This document shows, piece after piece, positions 17,903 to 25,774 of a DNA stretch of 64,000 nt. The translations under genes and the position numbers were made by a program. A model generated the notes under the pieces. The model saw nothing but the letters and a program-made list of their open reading frames with translations. It was not told the origin of the DNA and did no database searches. The DNA comes from Streptomyces globisporus (GTDB taxonomy: Bacteria > Actinomycetota > Actinomycetes > Streptomycetales > Streptomycetaceae), in assembly GCA_014649555.1 (NCBI GenBank), contig BMTG01000009.1, positions 248,001-312,000 on the forward strand, in the 5' to 3' direction. Within the stretch, counting starts at the first letter, position 1, and each line of letters opens with the position of its first letter.

Positions 17903-18873
17903 GGAGGACGAGGAGGAGACTGCTGCTGGTGGTGGTGCCGGTGCTGCTGCTGGGCGGGTGCGGGCTCAAAAGCGGTTCGCCGATGGTGGACGACGTGTCG
18001 CCGGGCTCGGTCGGGCAGGGCGAGCCGTTGAAGGGCGCCACCCTGACGGTGACGTCGAAGAACTTCAGCGAGAACATCATCCTGGGCCAGATGACCGGCC
18101 TGGTGTTCAAGGCGGCCGGGGCGGAGGTCCTGGACCGGACGAACCTGCCGGGCTCGATCAGCGCGCGCGAGGCCATCATCAACGGCGACGCCGACGCCCA
18201 GTGGGACTACACCGGCACGGGCTGGATCACCTTCCTGGGCCACGCGGACCCGATCGTCGACCCGAAGAAGCAGTACGAGGCGGTACGGGACGAGGACAAG
18301 GGCAACGGCGTGATCTGGCTGCCGCCGGCCCCGCTCGACAACACGTACGCGCTGGCGATCAGCAAGAAGAACAACGCGAAGTACAAGCTCGAGACCCTCT
18401 CGGACGTGGCCGCCCTGGCGAAGAAGGACCCGGGCGCGGTGACGATCTGCGTGGAGAACGAATTCGCCTCGCGCGACGACGGACTGCCGGGCATGGAGAA
18501 GAAGTACGGGATGAAGATCCCGGCGGGCAACATCCAGAAGATGGACGCCGGGATCATCTACACCCAGGTGTCCGAGTCCACCTCCTGCCTGCTCGGCGAG
18601 GTGTACACCACCGACGGCCGGATCAAGGCGATGAACCTGGACCTGCTGGAGGACGACAAGCACTTCTTCCCCAACTACAACGCCTCCGCGGTCGTCCACG
18701 AGGCCACCTTCGAGAAGTACCCGGTGATCGCGGAGCTGCTGGACCCGCTCGCCCGGAAGCTGACGACCGAGGTCGCGCAGACGCTGAACGCCAAGGTGGA
18801 CGTGGACGGCGAGGATCCGCACGAGGTGGCGAAGGAGTGGCTGGTGGAGGAGGGGTTCATCGAGGAGGAGTGA
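17899..18873 (+). CDS. Osmoprotectant ABC transporter substrate-binding lipoprotein (OpuCC/OsmF-like)
   Basis: A 324-residue binding lipoprotein. A basic start (MRRTRRR), a hydrophobic core and the lipobox LGGC near residue 17 indicate export and lipid attachment. The mature part matches the glycine betaine-binding OpuAC fold: LTVTSKNFSENIILGQM, NGDADAQWDYTGTGW with aromatic residues for a quaternary amine, and VYTTDGRIKAMNLDLLEDDKHFFPNY. The GTG at 17899 overlaps the preceding stop codon. It is the last gene of the transporter operon. The exact ligand (glycine betaine, choline, carnitine) is not resolved. Confidence 0.92.
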   Translation: MRRTRRRLLLVVVPVLLLGGCGLKSGSPMVDDVSPGSVGQGEPLKGATLTVTSKNFSENIILGQMTGLVFKAAGAEVLDRTNLPGSISAREAIINGDADAQWDYTGTGWITFLGHADPIVDPKKQYEAVRDEDKGNGVIWLPPAPLDNTYALAISKKNNAKYKLETLSDVAALAKKDPGAVTICVENEFASRDDGLPGMEKKYGMKIPAGNIQKMDAGIIYTQVSESTSCLLGEVYTTDGRIKAMNLDLLEDDKHFFPNYNASAVVHEATFEKYPVIAELLDPLARKLTTEVAQTLNAKVDVDGEDPHEVAKEWLVEEGFIEEE

Positions 18874-18886
18874 GCCGGGCCCGGAG

Positions 18887-18933
18887 TTGCAAAGAACCCG
18901 TTGCAAAAAAGCCTTGCAAAGCACTCTTTGCAA
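18887..18933 (+). promoter_or_regulatory. Four-copy TTGCAAA operator overlapping an apparently leaderless promoter
   Basis: TTGCAAA occurs directly at 18887, 18901 and 18914 and inverted at 18926-18933; the last two form a perfect TTGCAAAG-N4-CTTTGCAA inverted repeat. TTGCAA at 18914-18919 also fits a -35 box, with TACGGT at 18937-18942 (17-bp spacer) as the -10. This places the transcript start at about the ATG at 18949. It is probably the binding site of the ArsR-type protein encoded next. Confidence 0.65.
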
Positions 18934-18948
18934 CTCTACGGTTGAGGC

Positions 18949-19584
18949 ATGCCGGAGCACGAGAACACTCCTGAGGGCGAGAAGGCCCCCCGCCCCTACC
19001 ACCTGGGCGGCGACGACCGAAAGCTGCACACGGTCGACGCCCGCACCCTGCGCGCCATCGCACACCCTCTGCGGATCCGCCTGCTGAACGCGCTGCGCGA
19101 GTTCGGCCCGGCGACCGCCTCGAAGCTGGGCGAGCGGCTGGGCGAGTCGAGCGGCGCGACCAGCTACCACCTGCGCCAGCTGGCGGAGTCCGGACTGGTC
19201 GAGGACGCGCCTGAGCTGGGCAAGGGCCGCGAGCGGTGGTGGCGGGCGATCCACGACGGCTCGACCTTCGACAGCGCTCTCTTCCGGTCGCACAACGACC
19301 CGGAGGTACGTGGAGCCATCGATGTCGTCCTGCACGAGACGGCCACCACCCACGCCCAGGAGCTGAACACCTGGCTGGGCACGATGGACGAATGGCCGGA
19401 AGCGTGGCAGGAGAGCTGGGACCTGAGCGACTTCAAGATCCGCCTCACCCCGGAGCTCGCCCTGGAACTGTCCCGGAAGATGCACGAGCTGGTGGAGAGC
19501 TACCGGGGCACCGTCCCCGAGGACACCGAGGGCTCGGCCGTCGTCCGCACCCATCTCCACACGTTCCCGCGCCCCTCCGAATGA
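18949..19584 (+). CDS. ArsR-family winged-helix transcriptional regulator
   Basis: A 211-residue regulator. The N-terminal winged helix (about residues 30-100: LRAIAHPLRIRLLNALREFGPATASKLGERLGESSGATSYHLRQLAESGLVED) is ArsR/HTH_20 type. The remaining ~110 residues are a helical region with many Trp and acidic residues (ELNTWLGTMDEWPEAWQESWDLSDFKIRL), which may sense a ligand. No metal-binding Cys pair is present, so metal sensing is unlikely. No ribosome site lies before the ATG, which fits a leaderless transcript. The downstream small gene and MFS exporter are likely controlled by it, probably as an autoregulated efflux operon. Confidence 0.88.
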   Translation: MPEHENTPEGEKAPRPYHLGGDDRKLHTVDARTLRAIAHPLRIRLLNALREFGPATASKLGERLGESSGATSYHLRQLAESGLVEDAPELGKGRERWWRAIHDGSTFDSALFRSHNDPEVRGAIDVVLHETATTHAQELNTWLGTMDEWPEAWQESWDLSDFKIRLTPELALELSRKMHELVESYRGTVPEDTEGSAVVRTHLHTFPRPSE

Positions 19585-19630
19585 CCGCGCCGCACATCGC
19601 ACCTCCCCACCGCCTGAAGGGAAGCCCGTT

Positions 19631-19825
19631 ATGCACGCCGACGTCCACCACCTCCTGCACACGGTCGCTGCGGCCGAACTCCACTCCAGGGCGGGCGAGT
19701 TCCGTCTGCCCCGCGCCGACCTGCGCACCCGGGTCGGCTGGACCCTGGTCGAAGTGGGCCTACGGCTGACGGCGCAAGGCCGCGACGCGGCCGCGCCGCG
19801 CGCCGCCGCCTTCCGTCCGGCGTAA
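19631..19825 (+). CDS. Small conserved protein between regulator and exporter
   Basis: A 64-residue basic, His- and Arg-containing protein with a helical core (HLLHTVAAAELHSRAGEFRL and RVGWTLVEVGLRLTAQG). It has a good GAAGGGAAG ribosome site 6 bp before the ATG. Similar short proteins with the RTRVGWTLVEVGLRL pattern occur in other Streptomyces, as I recall, often beside regulators. No function is known. It lies 46 bp after the ArsR gene and 41 bp before the MFS gene, so it is probably co-transcribed with them. Confidence 0.62.
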   Translation: MHADVHHLLHTVAAAELHSRAGEFRLPRADLRTRVGWTLVEVGLRLTAQGRDAAAPRAAAFRPA

Positions 19826-19866
19826 CCACCAGCCAGGGGAATCATCGACTCGGGGGAGGAAGCACC

Positions 19867-21189
19867 ATGGGGAACCGCACCCCGCTCGCCGCCACGCTCG
19901 CGGCCAACTCCATTTCCACCGCAGGCACTTCACTGACGCTGATCGGCGTCCCCTGGTTCGTCCTGGAGACCACCGGGAGCGCGGGCCGGGCCGGGGTGGT
20001 CGCGTTCTGCGCGACCCTGCCGATCGTCGTCGCCGCGCTGATCGGCGGACCGGTCATCGACCGGTTCGGCCGCCGCCGGACGGCCATCGCGTCCGACGCC
20101 GTGTGCGCGGCCGCCATCGCCGCGATCCCGTTGCTGCACTTCGCCGACGTCCTCGACTTCTGGATGCTGTGCGCGCTCATGGCGCTCAACGGGTTCGCCC
20201 ACACCCCGGGCAACACCGCGCGCTACGTGCTCATCCCGGACCTGGCCGAGCACGCCGGGACCACGCTCCCCCGGGCCGCCAGCCTCTTCGACGCCGTCTC
20301 GCGCGGGGCCCGGATGATCGGCGCGGCCCTCGCCGGGGTGCTCATCGCCTTCGTCGGCGCGGAGACGGTTCTGCTGCTGGACGCGGCGACCTTCGGGCTG
20401 TCGGCCCTGCTGATCGCCGCGGGGGTACGGGGAGTGCGCGCGGCCGAACCGCGGAAAGCGGAGACCCCGGTCTCGCTGCGTGCCTACGGCACCGAACTCC
20501 GCGAGGGTTACGTCCACGTGCTCGGCAACCGGCTGCTGCTGGCGGTCGTGGTCATGGTGATGTTCATGAACGGCACCGACCAGGGCTGGAACGCGGTCCT
20601 GCTCCCGGTGCACGCCGAGAGCGAGCTGAGCGGCGCGCCCGCCATCGGGCTGCTCACCGCCCTGTTCGGCGCGGGCGGCCTGGCCGGGGCGCTGCTGTAC
20701 GGGGCGGTGGGGCACCGGTTCTCGCGCCGGGCGGTGTTCACGGTGTGCGTGATCCTCTGCGGCGCGCCGAGGTTCCTGGTCGCCGCGGTGACCGGGACGA
20801 CGCTGCCGCTCGCGGTGACGATGCTGCTCGGCGGGATCGCGGGCGGCGTGCTGAACCCGATCCTGACGACGGTGGTCTACGAACGCGTACCGGACCGGCT
20901 GCGCAGCCGGGTGTCGGGGGCGCTGACGGCGGGCTCCGAGTTCGCGATGCCGGTGGGCGGACTCGCGGCCGGGCTGCTGGTGGAGGGCGCGGGGGCGACG
21001 GGGGCGCTGCTGGCGATGGGCGGAATCTACTTCCTGGCGACGCTGAGCCCGCTGGTGTTCCCGTCCTGGCGGACGCTGGACGACGTGCCGGGTGCGGAGC
21101 CCGTACAGAAGCCCGTACCGCAGACGGAGGTGCCGGCACCGGCACCGGTCAGCAGCTCGGGACCTTCCCGCCCGACTCCAGGGCCTTGA
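19867..21189 (+). CDS. MFS transporter (MFS_3/enterobactin-exporter-like)
   Basis: A 440-residue membrane transporter with about 12 helices. The first half has TPLAATLAANSISTAGTSLTLIGVPWFVL and the loop 2-3 motif GGPVIDRFGRRRT. The second half has YGAVGHRFSRRAVF in the matching loop. It resembles the group of exporters that includes macrolide and siderophore efflux pumps. A long polar tail follows the last helix. A GGGGGAGGA ribosome site precedes the ATG. It probably forms an operon with the ArsR regulator. Its last 41 bp overlap the 3' end of the convergent protease gene. Confidence 0.88.
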   Translation: MGNRTPLAATLAANSISTAGTSLTLIGVPWFVLETTGSAGRAGVVAFCATLPIVVAALIGGPVIDRFGRRRTAIASDAVCAAAIAAIPLLHFADVLDFWMLCALMALNGFAHTPGNTARYVLIPDLAEHAGTTLPRAASLFDAVSRGARMIGAALAGVLIAFVGAETVLLLDAATFGLSALLIAAGVRGVRAAEPRKAETPVSLRAYGTELREGYVHVLGNRLLLAVVVMVMFMNGTDQGWNAVLLPVHAESELSGAPAIGLLTALFGAGGLAGALLYGAVGHRFSRRAVFTVCVILCGAPRFLVAAVTGTTLPLAVTMLLGGIAGGVLNPILTTVVYERVPDRLRSRVSGALTAGSEFAMPVGGLAAGLLVEGAGATGALLAMGGIYFLATLSPLVFPSWRTLDDVPGAEPVQKPVPQTEVPAPAPVSSSGPSRPTPGP

Positions 21190-21937
21190 GCGAGCCGACC
21201 GCGTCCTTCAGTGTGGAGACGGGCACGATCCGCAGCCCGTCGGGCCGCTCGGCCTCCGCCTGACGGCACTCGGCCTTCGGTACGAGGAAGACGCTCGCCC
21301 CGTCGCGGTGGGCGCCCTGGACCTTCATCGACACGCCGCCGACCGCGCCGACCTTGCCGTCCGCGGTGATCGTCCCCGTACCGGCGATGGTGCGGCCGCC
21401 GGTGAGATCGCCGCCGGAGCCGTTGCCGTCGAGCTTGTCGATGATGCCGAGGGAGAGGAAGAGCCCGGCGCTCGGGCCGCCGATGTCACCGAGGTCCACG
21501 TCCACCCGCATCGAGCCGGGCTCGCGGTCCAGGTGGTTCAGGGCGGCGTCGACGGCGACGTTCTGCGACTCCTTCATGTCGTCGAGGTTGTGCTTCTCGA
21601 TCTCCTTCTCGGAGCCGCCGGTGGGGTAGACGGCGTCGCGCGGCATGACCGCCCGGTCGGTCCGGAACCAGCTGTCGAACACCTCACCGATGCGGACGTC
21701 CGCCTTCGGCCCGGTGGCGAGGATCGTCGTCATCCGCAGCTGCCCGTCGGTGGTCCGGGTCTCGGCGCCGGTGATGGTGATCACCGGCCGCCCGTCGTCC
21801 TTGCCGAGCACGTCCGCGGTCACCCCGGGCCGCGCCAGGGTGAACGGCAGCGGCGCGAGGGCCGCCGTACCGAACAGGGCGAGGACGGGGAGTGCGCAGA
21901 GGGCGAGGACGCGGGGGCGCGAGAGACGAGAGAGCAC
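21149..21937 (-). CDS. Lon-like (S16) serine protease domain protein, YlbL-related, lacking PDZ
   Basis: A 262-residue protein with one N-terminal membrane helix (about residues 8-30) and an extracytoplasmic S16 protease domain. The N-part (PGVTADVLGKDDGRPVITITGAETR) matches the region ahead of the PDZ domain in YlbL. The catalytic Ser lies in DIGGPSAGLFLSLGI near residue 152, and the partner Lys in VGAVGGVSMKVQGA near residue 207. YlbL proteins normally carry a PDZ domain between these parts; here only about 90 residues intervene, without an evident PDZ. Substrate is unknown. The 3' end overlaps the convergent MFS gene. Confidence 0.82.
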   Translation of the reverse strand: MLSRLSRPRVLALCALPVLALFGTAALAPLPFTLARPGVTADVLGKDDGRPVITITGAETRTTDGQLRMTTILATGPKADVRIGEVFDSWFRTDRAVMPRDAVYPTGGSEKEIEKHNLDDMKESQNVAVDAALNHLDREPGSMRVDVDLGDIGGPSAGLFLSLGIIDKLDGNGSGGDLTGGRTIAGTGTITADGKVGAVGGVSMKVQGAHRDGASVFLVPKAECRQAEAERPDGLRIVPVSTLKDAVGSLKALESGGKVPSC

Positions 21938-22090
21938 GCACCCAATCTAGCCGCCACGCCGGAACGGGAACGCGCCAGGCGTACGCCGCCCGGCCCGCTC
22001 CTGGCCGCGCACGCCCCGTACACGTGCGGGCGACGGGCACACGCAGTACGGGCGCGGGGCGTCCGGGAACGGGCGCGTGCGGCTCCCCGC

Positions 22091-22735
22091 CTACCGCAGC
22101 GCGTCCGCCACTTCCCGGGCGGCGTCGAGCACGCGGGGCCCGACCCGTTCCGGTACGGCGTCGGCGAGCATGACGACACCGACGCTGCCCTCGACGCCCG
22201 AGACCCCGACCAGGGGTGCGGCCGCCCCACTGGCACCGGCTTCGAGTTCGCCGTGTGTGAGGGTGTAGCCGGGGTGGCCGGCCTCGGTGGCCTGCCGGGC
22301 GGACAGGATGGCCCGGCCCGCGGCGCCCCGGTCCAGGGGATGGCGGAAGCCGGCCCGGTAGGCGACGTGGTAGTCGGTCCAGGTGGGCTCGACCACGGCG
22401 ACCGCGAGGGCGTCGCTGCCGTCGACGAGCGTGAGGTGGGCGGTGGCCCCTATGTCCTCGGCCAGGGAGCGCAGCGCGGGCAGCGCCGCTTCCCGGACGA
22501 GCGGGTGCACCTGTCGGCCGAGCCGCAGCACACCGAGGCCGACCCGGGCACGGCCGCCCAGGTCGCGGCGTACCAGGGCGTGCTGCTCCAGGGTGGCGAG
22601 CAGCCGGTAGACGACGGTCCGGTTGACACCGAGCTTGTTGGACAGCTCGGTCACGGTCAGGCCGTGGTCGGTGTCGGCGAGCAGTTTGAGGACGCGCAGT
22701 CCTCGGTCGAGCGTCTGGGAGGTCTCCGCTGTCAC
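22091..22735 (-). CDS. IclR family transcriptional regulator
   Basis: A 214-residue regulator with an N-terminal winged helix (TLDRGLRVLKLLADTDHGLTVTELSNKLGVNRTVVYRLLATLEQHALV, residues about 8-57) and a C-terminal IclR effector domain (LRSLAEDIGATAHLTLVDG, then HPLDRGAAGRAIL and VGVVMLADAVPE). IclR proteins bind small organic acids or aromatics and act as dimers. The GTG at 22735 has an AGGAGAGGG ribosome site; the open frame before it is not coding. It lies 153 bp upstream of the Lon-like protease gene. No metabolic genes adjoin, so its targets are not predictable. Confidence 0.88.
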   Translation of the reverse strand: MTAETSQTLDRGLRVLKLLADTDHGLTVTELSNKLGVNRTVVYRLLATLEQHALVRRDLGGRARVGLGVLRLGRQVHPLVREAALPALRSLAEDIGATAHLTLVDGSDALAVAVVEPTWTDYHVAYRAGFRHPLDRGAAGRAILSARQATEAGHPGYTLTHGELEAGASGAAAPLVGVSGVEGSVGVVMLADAVPERVGPRVLDAAREVADALR

Positions 22736-23219
22736 GACGCCCTCTCCTCTTCGGGGTGAGCGACGACGGCCCTGCTCCGACGGTAGCGACGCCGGTCCCA
22801 GCGGCGACGCACGGAGAGGCCGCCGGTCTGGCAAGGCACCGGCTGCGCTCCGCGGCGGCGTTGCCACGGGGCGTTCATATGGCGGGGACAGTAGCGAGCC
22901 AGTCCGCTCAGCGGAAGTCCTCGTCCAGAATCCGGTCCCCGGACGTGAGGCCCCGGAACAGCGCGCACATAAGCGCCGGTCAGCGGGACGGCGTCCGGAA
23001 AGCGAACATCTACGCGCGTTCACGTGTCACGACACCGCCAGGACTACTCGTCCACGGATGTGAACCGACGTTAACTGGGTGTGAACGGACACCGGAGAAA
23101 TTTCCCGGGCACGCGGCCCGGAAACACTGCCGGCCCGGCCGCGGAAGGGCTGGTAACGCCGTCGGCCCGTAAGGAGGTTGGGACCTCCGTACGGGCCGAC
23201 GGGAACGAACGACCGCGGG
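22736..23219. other. Gene-free region upstream of the IclR gene
   Basis: These 484 bp contain no credible gene. They hold a direct repeat TGTGAACCGAC (23059-23069) and TGTGAACGGAC (23080-23090), start to start 21 bp, and the terminator of the upstream helicase gene. The IclR promoter must also be here. Confidence 0.5.
23160..23201 (-). terminator. Hairpin terminator of the helicase gene
   Basis: A long stem (CGTCGGCCCGT and complement, continued by AGGAGGT/ACCTCC) with a short loop, about 20 bp past the helicase stop codon. Confidence 0.75.
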
Positions 23220-25049
23220 TCACGTCATCCGCGTCGCCCACTCCTGGACCTTCGCGATACGCGTCTGGATCTGGTGGGCCGTGGCCTCCGCGCTCGGCGG
23301 GCCGCCGCAGACGCGGCGCAGTTCGTTGTGGATCACGCCGTGCGGCTTGCCGCTCTGGTGGGTGTAGGCGGAGACCATCGTGTTGAGCTGCTTGCGCAGG
23401 CTCAGCAGCTGCTTGTGCGTGACCACGGGCCGGGCCTCGGCGGGCTTCTCCAGGAGGTCGGCCTCCTCGGCCGGCTTCTGGCGGCTGTGCGCGATCTGCC
23501 GGCTCTGCCGCTTCTGGAGGAGGAGCTGCACCTGGTCGGGCTCCAGGAGGCCTGGAATGCCGAGGTAGTCCTGCTCCTCCTCACTGCCCGGATGGGCCTG
23601 CATGCCGAATTCGGCGCCGTCGTACAGCACCCGGTCGAAGACGGCGTCGGACTCCAGCGCCTCGAAGGGCAGCTGGTCCTCGGTCTCCTCGTCCTCCAGC
23701 CTCTCGGCGTCGGCGAGGAGCTTGTCCTCCTCCGAGAAGGGGTTCTCCTCGTCGCTGCCCTTCTTCGGCTTGTCGAGGACGTGGTCGCGCTCGACCTCCA
23801 TCTCGTTGGCGAAGTCGAGGAGCATCGGGATCGTCGGTACGAAGACGGAGGCCGTCTCACCGCGCCTGCGGGAGCGCACGAAGCGGCCGACGGCCTGGGC
23901 GAAGAAAAGGGGCGTCGAGATGGTGGTCGCGTACACGCCGACGGCGAGCCGTGGCACGTCGACGCCTTCGGACACCATCCGGACCGCGACCATCCAGCGC
24001 GACTCGTCCGCGCTGAACTGGTCGATCTTCTTGGAAGCGGCCTTCTCGTCGGAGAGGACCACGGTCGGGGTCTCGCCGGTGACCTTCTTGAGGATCTTGG
24101 CGTACGCACGGGCGGAGTCCTGGTCGGTCGCGATGACGAGGCCACCCGCGTCGGGGATGCCTTTGCGGACCTCGGTGAGCCGCTTGTCGGCGGCGGAGAG
24201 CACGTTGGGGATCCACTCGCCGGTGGGCGCCAGCGCGGTGCGCCAGGCCTGCCCGATGGCGTCCTTGGTCATCGGCTCGCCGAGCCGGGCGGCGATCTCG
24301 TCACCGGCCTTGGTGCGCCAGCGCATGTTGCCGCTGTAGCTGAGGAAGATGACCGGGCGGACGACGCCGTCGGCGAGCGCGTTGCCGTAGCCGTAGGTGT
24401 AGTCGGCGGAGGACCGGCGGATGCCGTCGTTGCCCTCTTCGTACTGGACGAAGGGGATGGGGTTGGTGTCCGACCGGAACGGCGTACCGGTCAGGGCCAG
24501 ACGCCGGGTCGCCGGGTCGAACGCCTCCTGGCAGGCCTCGCCCCAGGACTTGGAGTCACCGGCGTGGTGGATCTCGTCGAGGATGACGAGCGTCTTGCGC
24601 TGCTCGCAGCGGTTGCGGTGGAGCATCGGGCGGACGCCGACACCGGCGTACGTCACGGCGACCCCGTGGTACTCCTTGCTCAGCGGACCGGCGCTGTAGT
24701 CGGGGTCGAGCTTGATCCCTATCCGGGCGGCCGCCTCCGCCCACTGCTTCTTGAGGTGCTCGGTCGGGGCGACGACGGTGATCTGCTGCACGACATGGTG
24801 GTGCAGCAGCCACGACGCGAGGGTCAGCGCGAACGTGGTCTTGCCGGCGCCGGGCGTCGCGACGGCGAGGAAGTCGCGCGGCTGCTCCTGGACATACCTC
24901 TCCATGGCGCCTTGCTGCCAGGCTCGCAGCTTGTTGGCGGTGCCCCAGGGGGCGCGGCCGGGGAAGGCGGGTGAGAGGTGGTGGGAGGCGGTGGTAGTAG
25001 TCACGGTCTCCGGTTCGGGGCTCTCGGGTACGTGGGGCGCTGCCGTCAC
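23220..25049 (-). CDS. DEAD/DEAH-box helicase (superfamily 2)
   Basis: A 609-residue SF2 helicase of the type I restriction/UvrB-like (ResIII) group. Motif I is VATPGAGKTTFAL near residue 65, motif II is VILDEIHHAGD, motif III is LALTGTPFRSD, and motif VI lies in FAQAVGRFVRSRRRGE. SEGVDVPRLAVGVYAT is the usual motif V region. The C-terminal ~180 residues are charged and helical (DKPKKGSDEENPFSEEDK, then LLQKRQSRQIAHSRQ). It presumably unwinds or moves along nucleic acid; no partner gene is adjacent. The start is GTG at 25049. Standalone helicases of this type are conserved in Streptomyces. Confidence 0.88.
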   Translation of the reverse strand: MTAAPHVPESPEPETVTTTTASHHLSPAFPGRAPWGTANKLRAWQQGAMERYVQEQPRDFLAVATPGAGKTTFALTLASWLLHHHVVQQITVVAPTEHLKKQWAEAAARIGIKLDPDYSAGPLSKEYHGVAVTYAGVGVRPMLHRNRCEQRKTLVILDEIHHAGDSKSWGEACQEAFDPATRRLALTGTPFRSDTNPIPFVQYEEGNDGIRRSSADYTYGYGNALADGVVRPVIFLSYSGNMRWRTKAGDEIAARLGEPMTKDAIGQAWRTALAPTGEWIPNVLSAADKRLTEVRKGIPDAGGLVIATDQDSARAYAKILKKVTGETPTVVLSDEKAASKKIDQFSADESRWMVAVRMVSEGVDVPRLAVGVYATTISTPLFFAQAVGRFVRSRRRGETASVFVPTIPMLLDFANEMEVERDHVLDKPKKGSDEENPFSEEDKLLADAERLEDEETEDQLPFEALESDAVFDRVLYDGAEFGMQAHPGSEEEQDYLGIPGLLEPDQVQLLLQKRQSRQIAHSRQKPAEEADLLEKPAEARPVVTHKQLLSLRKQLNTMVSAYTHQSGKPHGVIHNELRRVCGGPPSAEATAHQIQTRIAKVQEWATRMT

Positions 25050-25173
25050 CGGGCCCGACCTGATCGGCCCGGCCCGCGATACGACAACCGGGCCACCTTA
25101 CCGGGGGGCCGGTCGTGAACCCGTACGAACGGGCTGCGGTTCGGGCCCGTTGAGACCCTCTTCACAGGTACGG

Positions 25174-25542
25174 CTACCGAGCGAACTCCGGCAACTGTTC
25201 GGCGATCTTGGGCATGTCCAGAGCGCCCTGGCACACCGCCAGCACGAACCGCTCCGCTTCGTCGACGTCGAAGCCGGCGTCGAGCGGATGGCCGTTCATG
25301 TGGAGGAACACCCAGGTCGCGTACCACGCGATCCGCTTGTTGCCGTCCACGAGCCCGTGGTTCCGGGCTAGGGACTCCATGAGGGCCGCGGCCTTCTGCC
25401 AGACATCCGGATAGGCGTCCTGGCCGAACACGCTCGCCTGTGGCCGGGCCAGCGCGGATTCCAGCAGCCCGTAGTCGCGTACCTCCGGCGTGCCGAGCCG
25501 CTCCGTCAGGTTCAGCAGCTCGGGCAGGGTCAGGTACTGCAT
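25174..25542 (-). CDS. doc: Doc-type toxin (Fic fold)
   Basis: A 122-residue Fic/Doc protein. The Fic motif is NHGLVDGNKRIAWYATWVFL near residue 61, matching HxFxDGNKR with Leu in place of Phe. Doc proteins phosphorylate elongation factor Tu and stop translation when free of antitoxin. The N-terminus (MQYLTLPELLNLTERLG, DYGLLESALARP) is typical of stand-alone Doc toxins. Its ATG overlaps the antitoxin stop codon by one base, the standard arrangement for coupled synthesis. The antitoxin is RHH-like rather than Phd-like. Confidence 0.9.
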   Translation of the reverse strand: MQYLTLPELLNLTERLGTPEVRDYGLLESALARPQASVFGQDAYPDVWQKAAALMESLARNHGLVDGNKRIAWYATWVFLHMNGHPLDAGFDVDEAERFVLAVCQGALDMPKIAEQLPEFAR

Positions 25543-25739
25543 CAGGCAAGCCTCCGGTTGAGCTCCTCACTGACCTTCAGCACGTGGTCCGCGGCCTCGT
25601 TGAAGAGCCGGGAGTGCTCGTTTACGGCAGTGATCACCGCATCGTGGGCGAACGCCTGCATGCTCCTCCCCTCCGCCTCGGCGCGGGCGCGCAGGGAGTC
25701 CAGCTCTTCCTCGGTGAACCGCAGATTCAGACCAGCCAT
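25542..25739 (-). CDS. Ribbon-helix-helix antitoxin of the Doc pair
   Basis: A 65-residue protein with an N-terminal ribbon-helix-helix pattern (MAGLNLRFTEEELDSLRARAEAEGRSMQAFAHDAV) for DNA binding and a C-terminal helix (EHSRLFNEAADHVLKVSEELNRRL) that should mask the toxin. Such antitoxins repress their own operon. The ATG at 25739 has a GGGGG stretch just upstream and sits 2 bp from a perfect 28-bp palindrome that is the obvious operator. The upstream frame remains open through the neighbouring MFS gene but that is only a shadow. Confidence 0.87.
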   Translation of the reverse strand: MAGLNLRFTEEELDSLRARAEAEGRSMQAFAHDAVITAVNEHSRLFNEAADHVLKVSEELNRRLA

Positions 25740-25741
25740 GC

Positions 25742-25769
25742 CCCCATGGTACCGCGCGGTACCATGGGG
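25742..25769 (-). promoter_or_regulatory. Perfect 28-bp palindromic operator of the toxin-antitoxin operon
   Basis: The left half is CCCCATGGTACCGC and the right half its exact complement; a third GGTACC follows at 25768-25773. It ends 2 bp before the antitoxin ATG, so antitoxin binding would block transcription start or initiation. Confidence 0.75.
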
Positions 25770-25774
25770 TACCG

